A DNA stretch of 64,000 nucleotides from Mastigocoleus testarum BC008 (GTDB lineage Bacteria; Cyanobacteriota; Cyanobacteriia; Cyanobacteriales; Nostocaceae). The stretch spans positions 62,001 through 126,000 of the forward strand of contig NZ_LMTZ01000097.1 of assembly GCF_001456025.1 (NCBI RefSeq). Reading direction: 5' to 3'. The position numbers and the translations under genes are program-made. This document shows, piece after piece, positions 17,805 to 27,971 of this stretch; the stretch's first letter is position 1; every line of letters begins with the position of its first letter. The notes under the pieces were generated by a model that did no database searches, was not told where the DNA came from, and worked only from the letters and a program-made list of their open reading frames with translations.

Positions 17805-19751
17805 TTACTCAAAGTTTTCACACCGATAAAGTTGATAGGGTACTCCAATACGGTAATGTTGTTTGGGATCTATGGTGCAAGGAATTTGTGAGGACAAGTT
17901 GGTTTGCTGGGGATAGTCGCGACGTCTAAGACCTGGCGCAATTACCCACAAATTTACCTGTGATTCCTTTGGTGGAGGTAACTCAGCTAGTTTTTGCCAA
18001 ACTGCTTGAAATCCCTGTTTTTGAGAAAAAAATGCAAACTTATCGGCTGTTGAATATTTTTTAGTGGGTAAATTTTCTTTTCCCAAGCGATCTACTTGTA
18101 AATTTCCTTTTACTAAACCTCCTGCTGTTAAATCTTTTGTTATAAAATCTCTTGTTGTTAAAGTTGAATCACTCGATACATAAGTAATTTTTGATTTTTT
18201 TTGTTCTTTTTCTGCATCTAGGGCTAGAGCAAAACTTAATCCTAGCGCGACATCTTGGTTATCTCTATACCCCATGACTACTATTGATGGTATTGATACT
18301 TCTCGATCTATACTTTGAGCGAATTCACTGGGAAGAAAGGGTTTTTTAAAGGCAAAGTTATTAATTACGAATAATGAGCTTATGACTCCAATTAGTAAAA
18401 CTAAATATCTTGTCAGCGCTACAGAATTTATTTTATTTACAAAACTTCTCAGCTTGTTGAATTGAAATTTATTAAATTTAAACTTGTTGAATTTTTTATT
18501 TTTACTGGTATTTTGATTTTTATTTAAGTTTCTAGTCGCGCATAAGCTAGCAGATATCAGGGCGCAAAAACTGGGAAAGTAAATAAAGTTGTAACGGGGT
18601 ATTGCTGTGATATCTTTGCCCAAAATATATGCGATCGCAAAAAATTCTAAAATAATAAATATTGAATAACTTAAAAGTGTAACTGCTGAAAAATAGGTTT
18701 TAGGTGCAGATAATAACTGTTTTAAACCCCGGAAAACTTGCAAACTTACCCAAACACCAAATAAAAGCATTAATACACCGCAGGCGATCGCTATTGGTAA
18801 AGGTTGATTTTCTACTGGTAATACAATTAACATTACCAGCCATCCTGCCAGGGTTTGATAAATTGGAGCAATATGGACGGGAGCATGGAGCCAGCTAGTA
18901 TCTGCACTAGTAAAATGTTTGGTAATAATTGGTAGCCAAGGTAAAAAACTTAAACTAGTTGCACCAATTGACAAAACTAACGCCAGTAAAATTTTACGTT
19001 GAGGAAGAATATTACCTTGTTGTTCCTGTGGTTTTTTAGGATATATTAATTTTCCATACATTAAGACAATAAAAGTCGCAATTTGGGCAATGAACGCCAA
19101 AATACAAAAATAGTGGACATAAAACCCAATGCTGTTAACAATTGTCCATCCCAACCAGACTGAAAATTTTATCTGATTCCGTTCGATGATATCCCGTTGA
19201 ATTTTTATCAACCCCAACAGTGATATTGAAATCAACAGCATTGGTAAGGTGTAATGTCTTGCTTCTTGGGAAAGGTAAACTCCAAAAGGTGAAACAGCCA
19301 TCAAAGCAGCAGCCATTAAGCCAGCTTGAGTAGAAAAAGCAATTCTATTGACAGCATAGATTGGTATAACTGTAAGCACGCCAAATATGGCTGGGAGGTA
19401 ACGTAATTGTGTGACTAAATCTTGCTCCTTAGGAGAAACCCAACTTAGCCACTGATACATTCCACAAAAAAATAATGGGGGATGGGTAGATTGATTGGAA
19501 AGATTTTCGGCAATTTGAGAACAGCTTCTCCCTGTTTCTAAACTCAAAAAATTTCGCCAATTCTCCAAAGGTAGTGCTACATCTAAAGGTAAATCTTGAT
19601 AGTTTTTACCTAAACTGAAGATGGCTGTAATAACTTCATCCATCCATAAAGGCTTTAAATCCAGGTGCCAAAATCGTAAAATTGCAGCAAGTAAAACTAA
19701 AAAAGTTAAACTTAAGTAATGTAGGAAATATTTTGATTTTAAATTTGTCAT
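17805..19751 (-). CDS. GT39-type membrane glycosyltransferase
   Basis: A 648-residue polytopic protein of the ArnT/PMT-like GT-C group, which transfers a sugar from a lipid carrier on the outer face of the cytoplasmic membrane. The first helix is followed by a loop with the catalytic acidic pair (LKPLWMDEV, Asp38-Glu39). THPPLFFCGMYQWLSW and LSQEARHYTLPMLL are typical of this family. About ten hydrophobic segments precede a basic Asn/Lys-rich low-complexity patch (repeated FNKF units) and a soluble C-terminal domain of about 170 residues. The acceptor is unknown. Confidence 0.85.
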   Translation of the reverse strand: MTNLKSKYFLHYLSLTFLVLLAAILRFWHLDLKPLWMDEVITAIFSLGKNYQDLPLDVALPLENWRNFLSLETGRSCSQIAENLSNQSTHPPLFFCGMYQWLSWVSPKEQDLVTQLRYLPAIFGVLTVIPIYAVNRIAFSTQAGLMAAALMAVSPFGVYLSQEARHYTLPMLLISISLLGLIKIQRDIIERNQIKFSVWLGWTIVNSIGFYVHYFCILAFIAQIATFIVLMYGKLIYPKKPQEQQGNILPQRKILLALVLSIGATSLSFLPWLPIITKHFTSADTSWLHAPVHIAPIYQTLAGWLVMLIVLPVENQPLPIAIACGVLMLLFGVWVSLQVFRGLKQLLSAPKTYFSAVTLLSYSIFIILEFFAIAYILGKDITAIPRYNFIYFPSFCALISASLCATRNLNKNQNTSKNKKFNKFKFNKFQFNKLRSFVNKINSVALTRYLVLLIGVISSLFVINNFAFKKPFLPSEFAQSIDREVSIPSIVVMGYRDNQDVALGLSFALALDAEKEQKKSKITYVSSDSTLTTRDFITKDLTAGGLVKGNLQVDRLGKENLPTKKYSTADKFAFFSQKQGFQAVWQKLAELPPPKESQVNLWVIAPGLRRRDYPQQTNLSSQIPCTIDPKQHYRIGVPYQLYRCENFE

Positions 19752-20033
19752 TATTGATTTATAAACTCATTTATTAGATTAAGTCTGATGTCTGTTTTAA
19801 AGTATCCGTAAAGGTTGTAAGATTTTTGTTCTTTCCAAAACCCCTTGACAAAATAGATTTTTATTAAACTCTATTGATATAAACTGATTGAATAACAAAA
19901 TTTGTTATTACAAATACATACTAATTAAGTGTCAAATGTACCCACCATTTTCTAGCGAGGAATGAGAAATTAATAACGAACAATATGGCAGCTCAAATCT
20001 CAAATTTCAAGGTTAAAGTTTAAAGTTGAATCT

Positions 20034-22562
20034 ATGTCAGACGCTAATTTTACTGATACAGTGCCGACTGAGCCTCTAGATACAGAATTATCTGCGAGAG
20101 AAAACCTTGCTTCTCCCAGGGAACAAGCCATTAATAATATTCGTAATAGTTTGCGTCACGGGCAACAGCAAATGGTAGATTGGCAAGGTGGACCTTTAGC
20201 TGTTTCGGCTGTTCCTGGTGCTGGTAAATCTACCGGAATGGCTGCAGCCGCAGCTATTGCGATCGCGCGTCAGTATCAGCGTTCTAACAGTTCTCGCCCC
20301 AATGTTCGCCGACAGTTGGTGGTGGTGACCTTTACTCGTTCCGCTGCTGCCAATATTAAAGCTAAAATTCGTAAATATCTCCGCGACGATTTATCTCTAC
20401 CCCAAACAGGTTTTGTCGTCCATACTTTGCACGGTTTAGCCCTCAACATTGCTAGTCGTCACCCCAATTTATCTGGATTAGAACTAGACCGTCTTACTTT
20501 AATTACTCCCAACCAAGGACACCGTTTAATTCGCACTTCTGTGGAGCATTGGATTACTAATAACCAATCTCAATATTACCGTTTAGTTGAAGGGATGCAA
20601 TTTGACGGTGAGGAAACCGAAAGATTGCGTCGTCAGTCAGTAATCCGAACGGAGGTTTTACCGGATTTGGCGAGTACGGTGATTCATGAAGCAAAAAGTT
20701 CTGGATTGTCGCCAGAAGATTTACAAATTTTAAGCAGACAAACTCAAGATGAATATGGAATTTTAAGTATAGCTTCTGGGTTATACGACCAATATGAAAC
20801 CCTGATGCGCGATCGCGAATTTATTGATTATGACGACATGATTTTAGCAGCGTTACGGGTATTAGATAATCCCAGCGCCCGCAGAATCGAACAAAATCAA
20901 GTTTTCGCCGTATTTGAAGACGAAGCTCAAGACTCCTCACCTCTGCAAACCCAGTTATTGCAGATTTTGGCGACGGAGGGATTGGGGACTGGGGACTGGC
21001 GATTGGGGACTGGGAGTGGAGAGCAGGGAGACGAGGAGCAGGGAGCAGGGAGCAGGGGACAAACAATTATTACCCAATCCCAAATCCCTAATGGTACGCG
21101 GAGCGTGCGCTCCGAACGCCAATCCCTAATTAACCTGGTAAGGGTAGGGGATCCCAACCAAGCAATTAACTCAACTTTTACCCCTGCAGATCCAATTTAT
21201 TTCCGCGAGTTTTGCCAAGAATGTCAGGCTAAAAACCGACTGGCGACGATGGATCGAGCGGGACGGAGTACTAGTATAGTGATTGAAGCGGCTAACTTTG
21301 CTTTGCAGTGGGTCAATTCACTTTACAGTAGTCAAAATAAAAAAGCGAAACAACAACGTCTGCAAGCAGAAAGTCTAGCTACAGCAAAACTTCCATTTCG
21401 CGATCAAAATATTCATCTTGTAGAACCAGAGGATCCTCAACCCAATGCAAATCCTCAAGCGATCGGTCAAGGTTTAGAACTACATAAGCCTCGAGATATT
21501 CACCATACTGTAGAATTGATTTCTCAACGCATAATTGAGTTGTTTAGTGAAGATGAAAGCGATACAATAACCGGCGCAATTTTAGTTAGGGAAAACCGTC
21601 AAGGACGATGGCTTGGTGAAGTACTCAAACCGATTTGCAAAGAACATGGAATTAACCTGTATGATGTCAGCGAGCAGGAACGTCATTCCCATGTCCCCGA
21701 AGAAATTTTAGCCATACTTAACTTTTGCGATCGCCCCCATTCCCCGGACTACCTAAAAGCTGCATTGGCGGTAATGGTACAACGTCGCATTATTGAAACC
21801 CAAGACCTTAACGCCCTTGCATCCTTACCAGAGGACTTTTTGTATCCCGGACCCCTCGCTCCACCGCAAACAGAACCGGTGCAAAAAGCGGCTCAAATAT
21901 GTCGAAGTTTACTCCGCGCTCGGTTAGAATTACCGGTTTATCACCTGATTTCCTTTATTGGTTTAACTTTAAACTACGAACAAGCCGAACTCGCTACTGC
22001 AGACAAATTAGCTGAACGCATTGCAATCCAAATCGCCGGTAATCTTTCCTTGGGGGAAATGTTGCGAGTATTAAGCGAAATAGTCAGTTCCGAACGTTTT
22101 GAACCAGTTGATACAGAAGATTCAGAAGCCCGGTATACCCGTCCCGGTCAATTGACCATCATTACCATGCATAAAGCCAAAGGGCTGGACTGGGATTATG
22201 TATTTATGCCGTTTCTGCACGAAAATTTAATACCAGGGAGATTTTGGGTTCCTCCCCAAAGGCAATTTTTGGGTAGCTTTACTTTATCAGAGGTTGCTCG
22301 CGCCCAAATTCGTGCGGCGTTACATGACGAACCCCGTTTACCCAATGTTACCGAAGCTTGGGAACAAGCAAAATATCTCAAAATTGCTGAAGAATATCGT
22401 TTGCTTTATGTGGCGATGACTCGGGCGAAACGTTTGTTGTGGATGTCTGCAGCGAAAGAGGCTCCTTTTACTTGGAGTAAGCCGGATAATTTGCAGAAGC
22501 AGGCTGTTTGTCCGGTGTTTCCGGCTTTGACGCGGGAATTTGGGGAGTATGTGGTTGATTGA
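20034..22562 (+). CDS. UvrD/Rep-like superfamily 1 helicase with an in-frame repeat insertion
   Basis: An 842-residue ATP-dependent DNA helicase. Walker A (AVPGAGKST), motif Ia (VVTFTRSAAANI), motif II (EDEAQD), motif III (GDPNQAI), motif V (TIITMHKAKGLDWDYV) and motif VI (RLLYVAMTRAKRLL) are all intact. Between motifs II and III lies a stretch of about 50 residues of Gly/Thr/Asp/Gln-rich sequence (20980-21125). It is encoded by tandem GGGGACT-type and GGAGCAG-type repeats plus a short palindrome, and does not belong to the fold. The reading frame survives. Whether activity does is unknown. The likely role is DNA repair. Confidence 0.88.
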   Translation: MSDANFTDTVPTEPLDTELSARENLASPREQAINNIRNSLRHGQQQMVDWQGGPLAVSAVPGAGKSTGMAAAAAIAIARQYQRSNSSRPNVRRQLVVVTFTRSAAANIKAKIRKYLRDDLSLPQTGFVVHTLHGLALNIASRHPNLSGLELDRLTLITPNQGHRLIRTSVEHWITNNQSQYYRLVEGMQFDGEETERLRRQSVIRTEVLPDLASTVIHEAKSSGLSPEDLQILSRQTQDEYGILSIASGLYDQYETLMRDREFIDYDDMILAALRVLDNPSARRIEQNQVFAVFEDEAQDSSPLQTQLLQILATEGLGTGDWRLGTGSGEQGDEEQGAGSRGQTIITQSQIPNGTRSVRSERQSLINLVRVGDPNQAINSTFTPADPIYFREFCQECQAKNRLATMDRAGRSTSIVIEAANFALQWVNSLYSSQNKKAKQQRLQAESLATAKLPFRDQNIHLVEPEDPQPNANPQAIGQGLELHKPRDIHHTVELISQRIIELFSEDESDTITGAILVRENRQGRWLGEVLKPICKEHGINLYDVSEQERHSHVPEEILAILNFCDRPHSPDYLKAALAVMVQRRIIETQDLNALASLPEDFLYPGPLAPPQTEPVQKAAQICRSLLRARLELPVYHLISFIGLTLNYEQAELATADKLAERIAIQIAGNLSLGEMLRVLSEIVSSERFEPVDTEDSEARYTRPGQLTIITMHKAKGLDWDYVFMPFLHENLIPGRFWVPPQRQFLGSFTLSEVARAQIRAALHDEPRLPNVTEAWEQAKYLKIAEEYRLLYVAMTRAKRLLWMSAAKEAPFTWSKPDNLQKQAVCPVFPALTREFGEYVVD
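20980..21125. repeat. Heptamer-type repeat insertion inside the helicase gene
   Basis: Tandem GGGGACTG/GGGAGCAG units and then a GC-rich palindrome (about 21091-21120, CGCGGAGCGTGCGCTCCG core) sit within a coding frame. The same classes of repeat occupy intergenic DNA elsewhere in the window. Confidence 0.75.
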
Positions 22563-22874
22563 AGTGGGAAATTTTTATGAAGGAGTGTCATCTTCTGTGG
22601 GAATTTTCGCCGTTGCATAATAGAGGGATGAATTGATCTCTTCTACTGTGCATTATCTATACTGCAAGTCTAGAAAAATTAGAAAAAACGGCAAACACCG
22701 AAGTAGACAAAGTTACATTTATGTGGTTTGCAATTATGCTATTTTAAATCAGTGGATATGCTTAAATGCATGTCTAATTTGTACTTTGTAGTTACGAGTA
22801 CAAAGAGATCCTAGTGCTCAGCTAATTCATCCTGCATTTATGCAACGCCATAAAAATATAAAGTTGAGGAATAT
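22563..22874. other. Intergenic region
   Basis: About 310 bases between the helicase and the orphan gene. It contains a ribosome site for the next gene (GAGGA at 22866-22870). I see nothing else. Confidence 0.4.
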
Positions 22875-24113
22875 ATGAGTTCACCTACTGCTGCAGATAT
22901 AACTAAGGTTCAGAATAACCTGAAAAATATGCAGGAGCTAAATGATTATGTTCATAATTATGGTCAGGATAAGATCACAAACGCTTATCTCCTCTTATCT
23001 GAACATGATAAGAGTGACCCAGGCCTCAAAATCGTGTTAAGCATTATGAAAGGTGCTTTCGGGAAGATTGGCTCATCAATCGCAGGCCCTGTTGGTTCTA
23101 TCGTCGGAAATTTTCTTGCTGGATTAATCTCCTCATGGTACGATAAACCGCCTGCCGATATAAAAGGCTCCTTTGCAAGCTATGTTAATCGCTTTTCAAA
23201 AACATGCATCGCAGTAGATACTCAACTGGCAGCTTATCATGCCAATGTTGTCGGTAACTGGGAGAAAAGCTTTACCTTTGAAGGCTCTACCACCACTCTT
23301 TCTGAGTTGGCAACAATAGCATTTCCGGACAAAACGGATCCTAAATTCTTGGATTTGGCTAAGGCTGTTTTATTGGGTTTAGACAGAAATCTTTGGCAAC
23401 AAATGTTAGATACCTATAAGGTCATCACATTCTGGCAAGACGACCCCATGCACCCCTTGGTCATAAAAGGCGACAAAAGCACCCCTCCTACAAAGTGGGT
23501 TCAAAGTTTCTATGCCAAAAACCCTGCATACTACTGCATCTGGGGCTGGCACGAAGGGTCAGGATGTACAGATTATTCAGGCTGGATAATCAAAGAATAC
23601 AGCCTGGGTACTGAAGCGCAACTATACAAGGACAACTCGCTGAATATTGACGCTTGCAAATACCTATTTAAGGACAGTACTCCTGGTGTGGTCATCAATC
23701 CAGATGGTTTGTTTACAAGAGAGGAGGTCTTTAATAGCTTAAACATCAAAGAAGAAACGTACAAGCTCAACTCGGGTAGTGGTTATCTTCCCAACCCCAG
23801 TAGTCGTATCCCAGCGATTGTTGATATGGCGACGACACCGACTCTTTCCAAAAGTTATCTCCGAGCGCACAAAGAGGGGAAATCCTTAAGTAAGCTGATT
23901 GAAACAGAAGGTCGTGAAAAAGTACAGCAAAAAATTATCGCCAAAGCTGCTTCAGACTCAGTCTTTGCCCATAATCTCTCAGTCCGTCCCTATCAGACTC
24001 TGGAAGAATTTCTTGGCGTTAAAATTCCGGAAGTACTTGATCTGAAGATTGTGGTTGAAGGAGGTAAAACTTTTGGGTTGGTTATTCCTGAACCGGATTA
24101 TTCCAAAGTATAA
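22875..24113 (+). CDS. Orphan protein with nitrile-hydratase-leader-like (NHLP) C-terminus
   Basis: A 412-residue protein with a good ribosome site (GAGGA, 22866-22870). I do not recognise the first 330 residues. A Gly-rich hydrophobic segment at about 60-90 (GAFGKIGSSIAGPVG...FLAGLISSWY) looks able to enter a membrane, and a Trp/Cys-rich central part (YYCIWGWHEGSGC) follows. Residues 345-408 resemble the NHLP leader family related to nitrile hydratase alpha subunits: QQKIIAKAASDSVFAHNL, then LEEFLGVKIPEVLDLKIVVE and a closing LVIPEP. In known NHLP precursors this domain is at the N-terminus with a core peptide after it; here it is at the end. No maturase, radical SAM or transporter gene is adjacent. 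Confidence 0.6.
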   Translation: MSSPTAADITKVQNNLKNMQELNDYVHNYGQDKITNAYLLLSEHDKSDPGLKIVLSIMKGAFGKIGSSIAGPVGSIVGNFLAGLISSWYDKPPADIKGSFASYVNRFSKTCIAVDTQLAAYHANVVGNWEKSFTFEGSTTTLSELATIAFPDKTDPKFLDLAKAVLLGLDRNLWQQMLDTYKVITFWQDDPMHPLVIKGDKSTPPTKWVQSFYAKNPAYYCIWGWHEGSGCTDYSGWIIKEYSLGTEAQLYKDNSLNIDACKYLFKDSTPGVVINPDGLFTREEVFNSLNIKEETYKLNSGSGYLPNPSSRIPAIVDMATTPTLSKSYLRAHKEGKSLSKLIETEGREKVQQKIIAKAASDSVFAHNLSVRPYQTLEEFLGVKIPEVLDLKIVVEGGKTFGLVIPEPDYSKV

Positions 24114-24531
24114 GCTAGAGGAGATTTCTATGTAGTCTCTATAGAGAGGTTTGTCGAGTAGAGCAAATGATCTCGATCTTCGTTCTCGTGGTGCGATTAA
24201 GCTGACTGTAGGCTGGGCTTTGTTGCCTCAAGCCAGCAAGCGCAAGCATTTGTGATGCCCAACAACTCAATGGAGCGGATGCTACGAGGAGCGCACCACG
24301 TTTTCTTATTAAAGAACGCGCCACCTACCAATCTTTTAGACAGCATTATTTCGGTGAATTATGCACCGTACTCTCAAGTCTTTTCACGGGCTTGTGGATC
24401 GTTCATCAAGGCGACATTGGCACAACTGCTCAGGATACTTGTTTCATCATTAGGGCGATTATCGCTTTTTGGTTTATTGATAGCATTGCTAGCATTGATT
24501 ACAATATAAGTACAAAGTTAAACAAAAATCT
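24114..24531. other. Decayed region with inverted repeats
   Basis: Contains an inverted repeat CGTGGTGCG (24187-24195)/CGCACCACG (24292-24300). A stretch of about 75 codons (about 24300-24540) in one plus frame has coding-like codon choice and two hydrophobic segments but no start, perhaps the relic of a membrane protein. The last 60 bases duplicate the region upstream of the intact antitoxin gene at 29177-29232. Confidence 0.4.
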
Positions 24532-24780
24532 ATGGCCAGCTTAACTATTCGCAATCTAGAAGAAGCAATAAAAGAACTATTGCGTATTCGTGCTGCACAT
24601 CATGGTCATTCGATAGAAGAAGAATTACGGCAAATTTTACCTAATACTTTACTAAAAGATACTTAACTGTCAGAAAATCTTGCTGAATCAATTCAAAAAC
24701 GATTTGCTCAACCAGGTGGAGTTGACGATCTACCTGCTTATCCTCGCGAAACAATGTGCAAACCTCCTCAATTTGAGCAG
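24532..24780 (+). pseudogene. Broken FitA-type antitoxin gene (duplicate of the intact copy at 29233)
   Basis: The sequence matches the intact FitA-like gene almost throughout, including MASLTIRNLEEAIKELLRIRAAHHGHS. It has TAA at 24664-24666 where the intact copy has CAA, so only 44 codons can be read. Homology continues past the stop to about 24780 and ends before the toxin gene. The toxin partner is missing. About 55 upstream bases are duplicated as well. Confidence 0.88.
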
Positions 24781-24820
24781 TCAATTGAGTCTAGCGATTA
24801 ATCCCAATAATCTTAATCCC

Positions 24821-25669
24821 CTACTTGTTATTTTCAGCTTTTAATTCTGCCTTCAATTCCTGCACTCGTTCCAAAGTCAAACCTGTAACTTTTACAACCA
24901 TATCTACTGATATACCTTCGCACAACAAATTAAGTGCTACTTTTTCTAATGCTTTTCGTTCCCAGCTTGTAACAATTTCCATATATTTCTCCTTCTGCTC
25001 TAATCCCATTGTACTTATTGCAGCTTTAAAGGTTTTTTCCTCTGCTTCATTTAAATTTAAATAAGTATCAATAAAACCAGATATTAATTGCATGCGTGCC
25101 GGGTCTAATCTTAAAGTAGTTAACAACCGCAAACATTCTGCTTTAACTTGTGGACGCTCCTCCGGTGAAATATTCATCTTTGCCATTAGTGCAGCAGCAA
25201 CAGGATTTTGTTGGGTTAAATAATCTCGCCAACTAATTTTATTCAATTGAATTGCTGCAAATTCAAACCTGAGTACATCCAAATTAGGAAATTGAATGCT
25301 ATGCGTTTTTGGTTCTGCTCTTAGTGGTTCATCAAATGAGAAGATAACAACAGGATAAATTGGCAAATCATATTTTTCATAAAGTCTGGCGAAGTATTTA
25401 AACATTCGTTTGGCAAAATCTTGTTGTGAATAAGATTGAGCTTCGACATGAATTAAAAAGTAAGTTTCTTTCTCCTGATATTTGACTTTTGCGAGTAAAT
25501 CTATGAGTTTCTTTTCTCCAGCAGTCACATCGGATAAAACTTCTTCTGGTAAAAATTGAATAGAATCTCGATCTATATCTAAAGCTATAGCAGGAATAAA
25601 AAGTTCGATAAATTCAATGAAAAATGTAGAAATTAACTCTTTAAATAAGCGGTCATGGTCGATAGGCAT
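24821..25669 (-). CDS. Rpn-family PD-(D/E)XK nuclease (recombination-promoting nuclease/putative transposase)
   Basis: A 282-residue protein. The N-terminal half has the Rpn nuclease pattern: DHDRLFKELI, FLPEEVLSDV and ETYFLIHVEAQS, with the acidic and E-x-Q residues expected for metal-dependent DNA cleavage. FAKRMFKYFARLYEKYDLPIYPVVIFSFD follows. The C-terminal helices (EKYMEIVTSW, then VVKVTGLTLERVQELKAEL) are typical of the cyanobacterial subfamily. Members promote recA-independent recombination in E. coli or behave as defence elements. The gene is complete, unlike three tail fragments nearby that come from a slightly different paralogue. Confidence 0.85.
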   Translation of the reverse strand: MPIDHDRLFKELISTFFIEFIELFIPAIALDIDRDSIQFLPEEVLSDVTAGEKKLIDLLAKVKYQEKETYFLIHVEAQSYSQQDFAKRMFKYFARLYEKYDLPIYPVVIFSFDEPLRAEPKTHSIQFPNLDVLRFEFAAIQLNKISWRDYLTQQNPVAAALMAKMNISPEERPQVKAECLRLLTTLRLDPARMQLISGFIDTYLNLNEAEEKTFKAAISTMGLEQKEKYMEIVTSWERKALEKVALNLLCEGISVDMVVKVTGLTLERVQELKAELKAENNK

Positions 25670-25909
25670 AGTTACTTTGAATAGTAATTTTGGTCATCCT
25701 ATCATTAGATTTTGTTATTAGAGAATAAAGTATTTTGGTAGAAGTTAACTGGATGTCGAATTACATAAATTTTGCGTAAGCCCTAATATAGTTTTACTAA
25801 AAGATTACGAAATTAATATTGAAGAGATCGGGGAAAAACCCAATGATAACTAGTAAGTATCAAATATAACATATTGTTATAAACATTAGCTACAGGGATC
25901 AAGTGTAGT

Positions 25910-27034
25910 ATGACAAAAAAAAGAGATTTTCTAACACTTGTCACTAATTTAGCTTTAGTATTGCTTAACTCTGTAAAGAGAATTCCTACATGGCAGACGT
26001 TACTGAAGCTAGGATGGCGTATTTTCTCTATTACTCTCTGGGCTATTTTAATTCTCATTGTCCTGTCTTCTTTTGGAAGGCACTTTGCATTTGGAAATAC
26101 CCTTGCTGCACCCGTAGCTAACACTACTGGAGTAGCTAGTAAATTTACTATTGCGGCAACTCAAACAGATAAGCTTACGGTAGAACTAGATGCTGCCTTA
26201 GTGGCAGCTCGCAAAGCAGCTTTAACGGCTGCTTCAGATGAGCTAGATACCTGGATTAATGGCTTGATGAGTCGAGTTGATTCAAGTCAGGATGTTGATT
26301 TCCTGGATTGGTATTTTGGATACTGGACCCAGAAAAAATTTGGTTTAGATGGAACTTTACAAACTGGGAAGCGAGTTCTAAGTAAAAATTCTCCAACTGC
26401 TAAAGAGAAAATTCAGAAAGAGGTTCTTGAGGAATTTACAAATCGTGTTCTTCAACCTGAACTTGCAAAGCTTGAATTAAAAACTATTTCAAGGGACATT
26501 TCACAAATTTATACTAGTGAACTGCAGCGAAACTTTGAGAAAATTCGTATTAAATACAACATCCCCAAAGTAGACTGGAACGAGTATTTGCAAGGTGTTA
26601 CAGTCCTTGTGACTAACGTTGAGGGAAAACAAGTTCCATTGCAACTAAAAGCTTTTACCATTGGAAGCTTAGGAAGTGGGGCATTATTAACGAAAGCAAC
26701 AGTAGTGTTATTTGAAAAAATGACAGGGAAAATAGCAACTAAAGCCCTTGTAAGTACAAGCTTTTTAGGTAAAACAGGGGGGTTAGTTGGTGGAGAGTTT
26801 CTAGGTCCTTTAGCAACTATGGCTATTATTGCTTGGGATGTTGTGGACGTGCACAATACAGAAGTTAAGTACCGACCCATTCTGAAACAGAATATCGAAG
26901 GTTACTTCAGTTTAATGAAGAAAGATATTTTGAATAACGAGCAGAGTGGGATTCAGAAGGTAATTTTAGATATTGAGAAAAGTGTGAGAAAGGGAATGAG
27001 TGGCTCTCGCTTACCGTCTCTGAACTGGGGCTAA
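25910..27034 (+). CDS. Orphan membrane-associated protein of unknown function
   Basis: A 374-residue protein that I cannot place in a family. A strong membrane helix lies at about 35-57 (WRIFSITLWAILILIVLSSF) after a basic N-terminus. Residues 85-225 are rich in charged helix-forming residues (AALVAARKAALTAASDELDTW, then KEKIQKEVLEEFTNRVLQPELAK). A second, Gly-rich hydrophobic block at about 247-312 (LGSGALLTKATVVLF...GGLVGGEFLGPLATMAIIAW) looks like a membrane hairpin. The gene sits between the Rpn nuclease and SLATT genes in the accessory island. A role in conflict or in membrane stress is speculation. Confidence 0.6.
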   Translation: MTKKRDFLTLVTNLALVLLNSVKRIPTWQTLLKLGWRIFSITLWAILILIVLSSFGRHFAFGNTLAAPVANTTGVASKFTIAATQTDKLTVELDAALVAARKAALTAASDELDTWINGLMSRVDSSQDVDFLDWYFGYWTQKKFGLDGTLQTGKRVLSKNSPTAKEKIQKEVLEEFTNRVLQPELAKLELKTISRDISQIYTSELQRNFEKIRIKYNIPKVDWNEYLQGVTVLVTNVEGKQVPLQLKAFTIGSLGSGALLTKATVVLFEKMTGKIATKALVSTSFLGKTGGLVGGEFLGPLATMAIIAWDVVDVHNTEVKYRPILKQNIEGYFSLMKKDILNNEQSGIQKVILDIEKSVRKGMSGSRLPSLNWG

Positions 27035-27444
27035 TAATCGGTCTCACTGTAGCAATGTTTATCAATTTAAGAAGTGTATTAGACTATAAGGAGAACCAAT
27101 ACCTACGGTACGCTTCTGCTAACTGCTTAGCTGCGATAAGCGCAAACTACGTGCATGCAATCGCGAACGGTTTGAGAATCAATTTCGTTAACAAATTTTT
27201 CCTTACTATCAGTAATCTTATTGCTTTAAATTTAACCGTCGTAGCTGAAGTTTAACCAGATGGAATAATATTTGCAGCCAGGAGTATTGCAAAGTGCTTC
27301 TTTTCTTGTAATAAATTCCCAAAAAAATATTCTTACCATAATTTCTTACTCGTAGGGGCGCACCGAAGTGCGCCCTATTGAGTAGTAGATTTTTACTTAA
27401 ATTCCTTAGAGTATCCAAGATTTGCTCCTTTGAGTCTAGCTATT
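27035..27444. other. Intergenic region with a strong hairpin
   Basis: Holds a perfect 8-base stem with a CGAA loop (GGGCGCAC 27356-27363/GTGCGCCC 27368-27375). A second, GC-richer stretch near 27105-27165 resembles other small repeats in the window. A 66-codon frame here is not convincing. Confidence 0.4.
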
Positions 27445-27700
27445 AATCCCGATAATCTTAATCCCCTACTTGTTATTTTCAGCTTTTAATTCTGCCTTCA
27501 ATTCCTGCACTCTTTCTAGCGTCAAACCTGTAACTTTTACAACTGTTTCTACTGATAAATCTTCGCGCAACGAATTAAGTGCTGCTTGTTCTAATGCTTT
27601 GTTAGCACCTTGTTTTTCCCAACTTGTAACAATTTCCATATATTTCTCCTTCTGCTCTAATCTCATTGTACTTATTGCTGCTTTAAAGGTTTTTTAGAGT
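27445..27700 (-). pseudogene. Tail fragment of an Rpn-family nuclease gene
   Basis: Encodes only the last 65-75 residues of an Rpn protein (EKYMEIVTSWEKQGANKALEQ, then VVKVTGLTLERVQELKAEL). Similarity to the complete gene at 24821 includes the 3' flanking bases and stops near 27697. The tail has extra residues (KQGANKALEQ) not in the complete gene, so it derives from another paralogue. No nuclease core is present. Confidence 0.8.
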
Positions 27701-27971
27701 TAATAATCTTGGTGAAATATGGGCATACTGAAATGGATAGATATATTAAAAACACTATGGGATTTCGTTTTAGGAAAAAGATAAAGCTGTTTGTTGCCCG
27801 GTTTATCTGTCAATTTATCCAAATCAGAAATTTCAACGACTATAAAGGCTGGTCCAATTAGTTGGAATTCCACTCAAAATACTTCAGTAAATCTGCCTGG
27901 TCCATTTTCTTATCAATCAGCTTCTAAAAAAAGTAAAGGATACTCATTAAAATATTCGTAACTTATTGTTT

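Noticed and set aside
24250..24300. Sequence GCCCAACAACTCAATGGAGC resembling an integron attC end
   Set aside because: No complementary GTTGGGC half lies within the expected distance, and no integrase gene is in the window, so the likeness is not enough.
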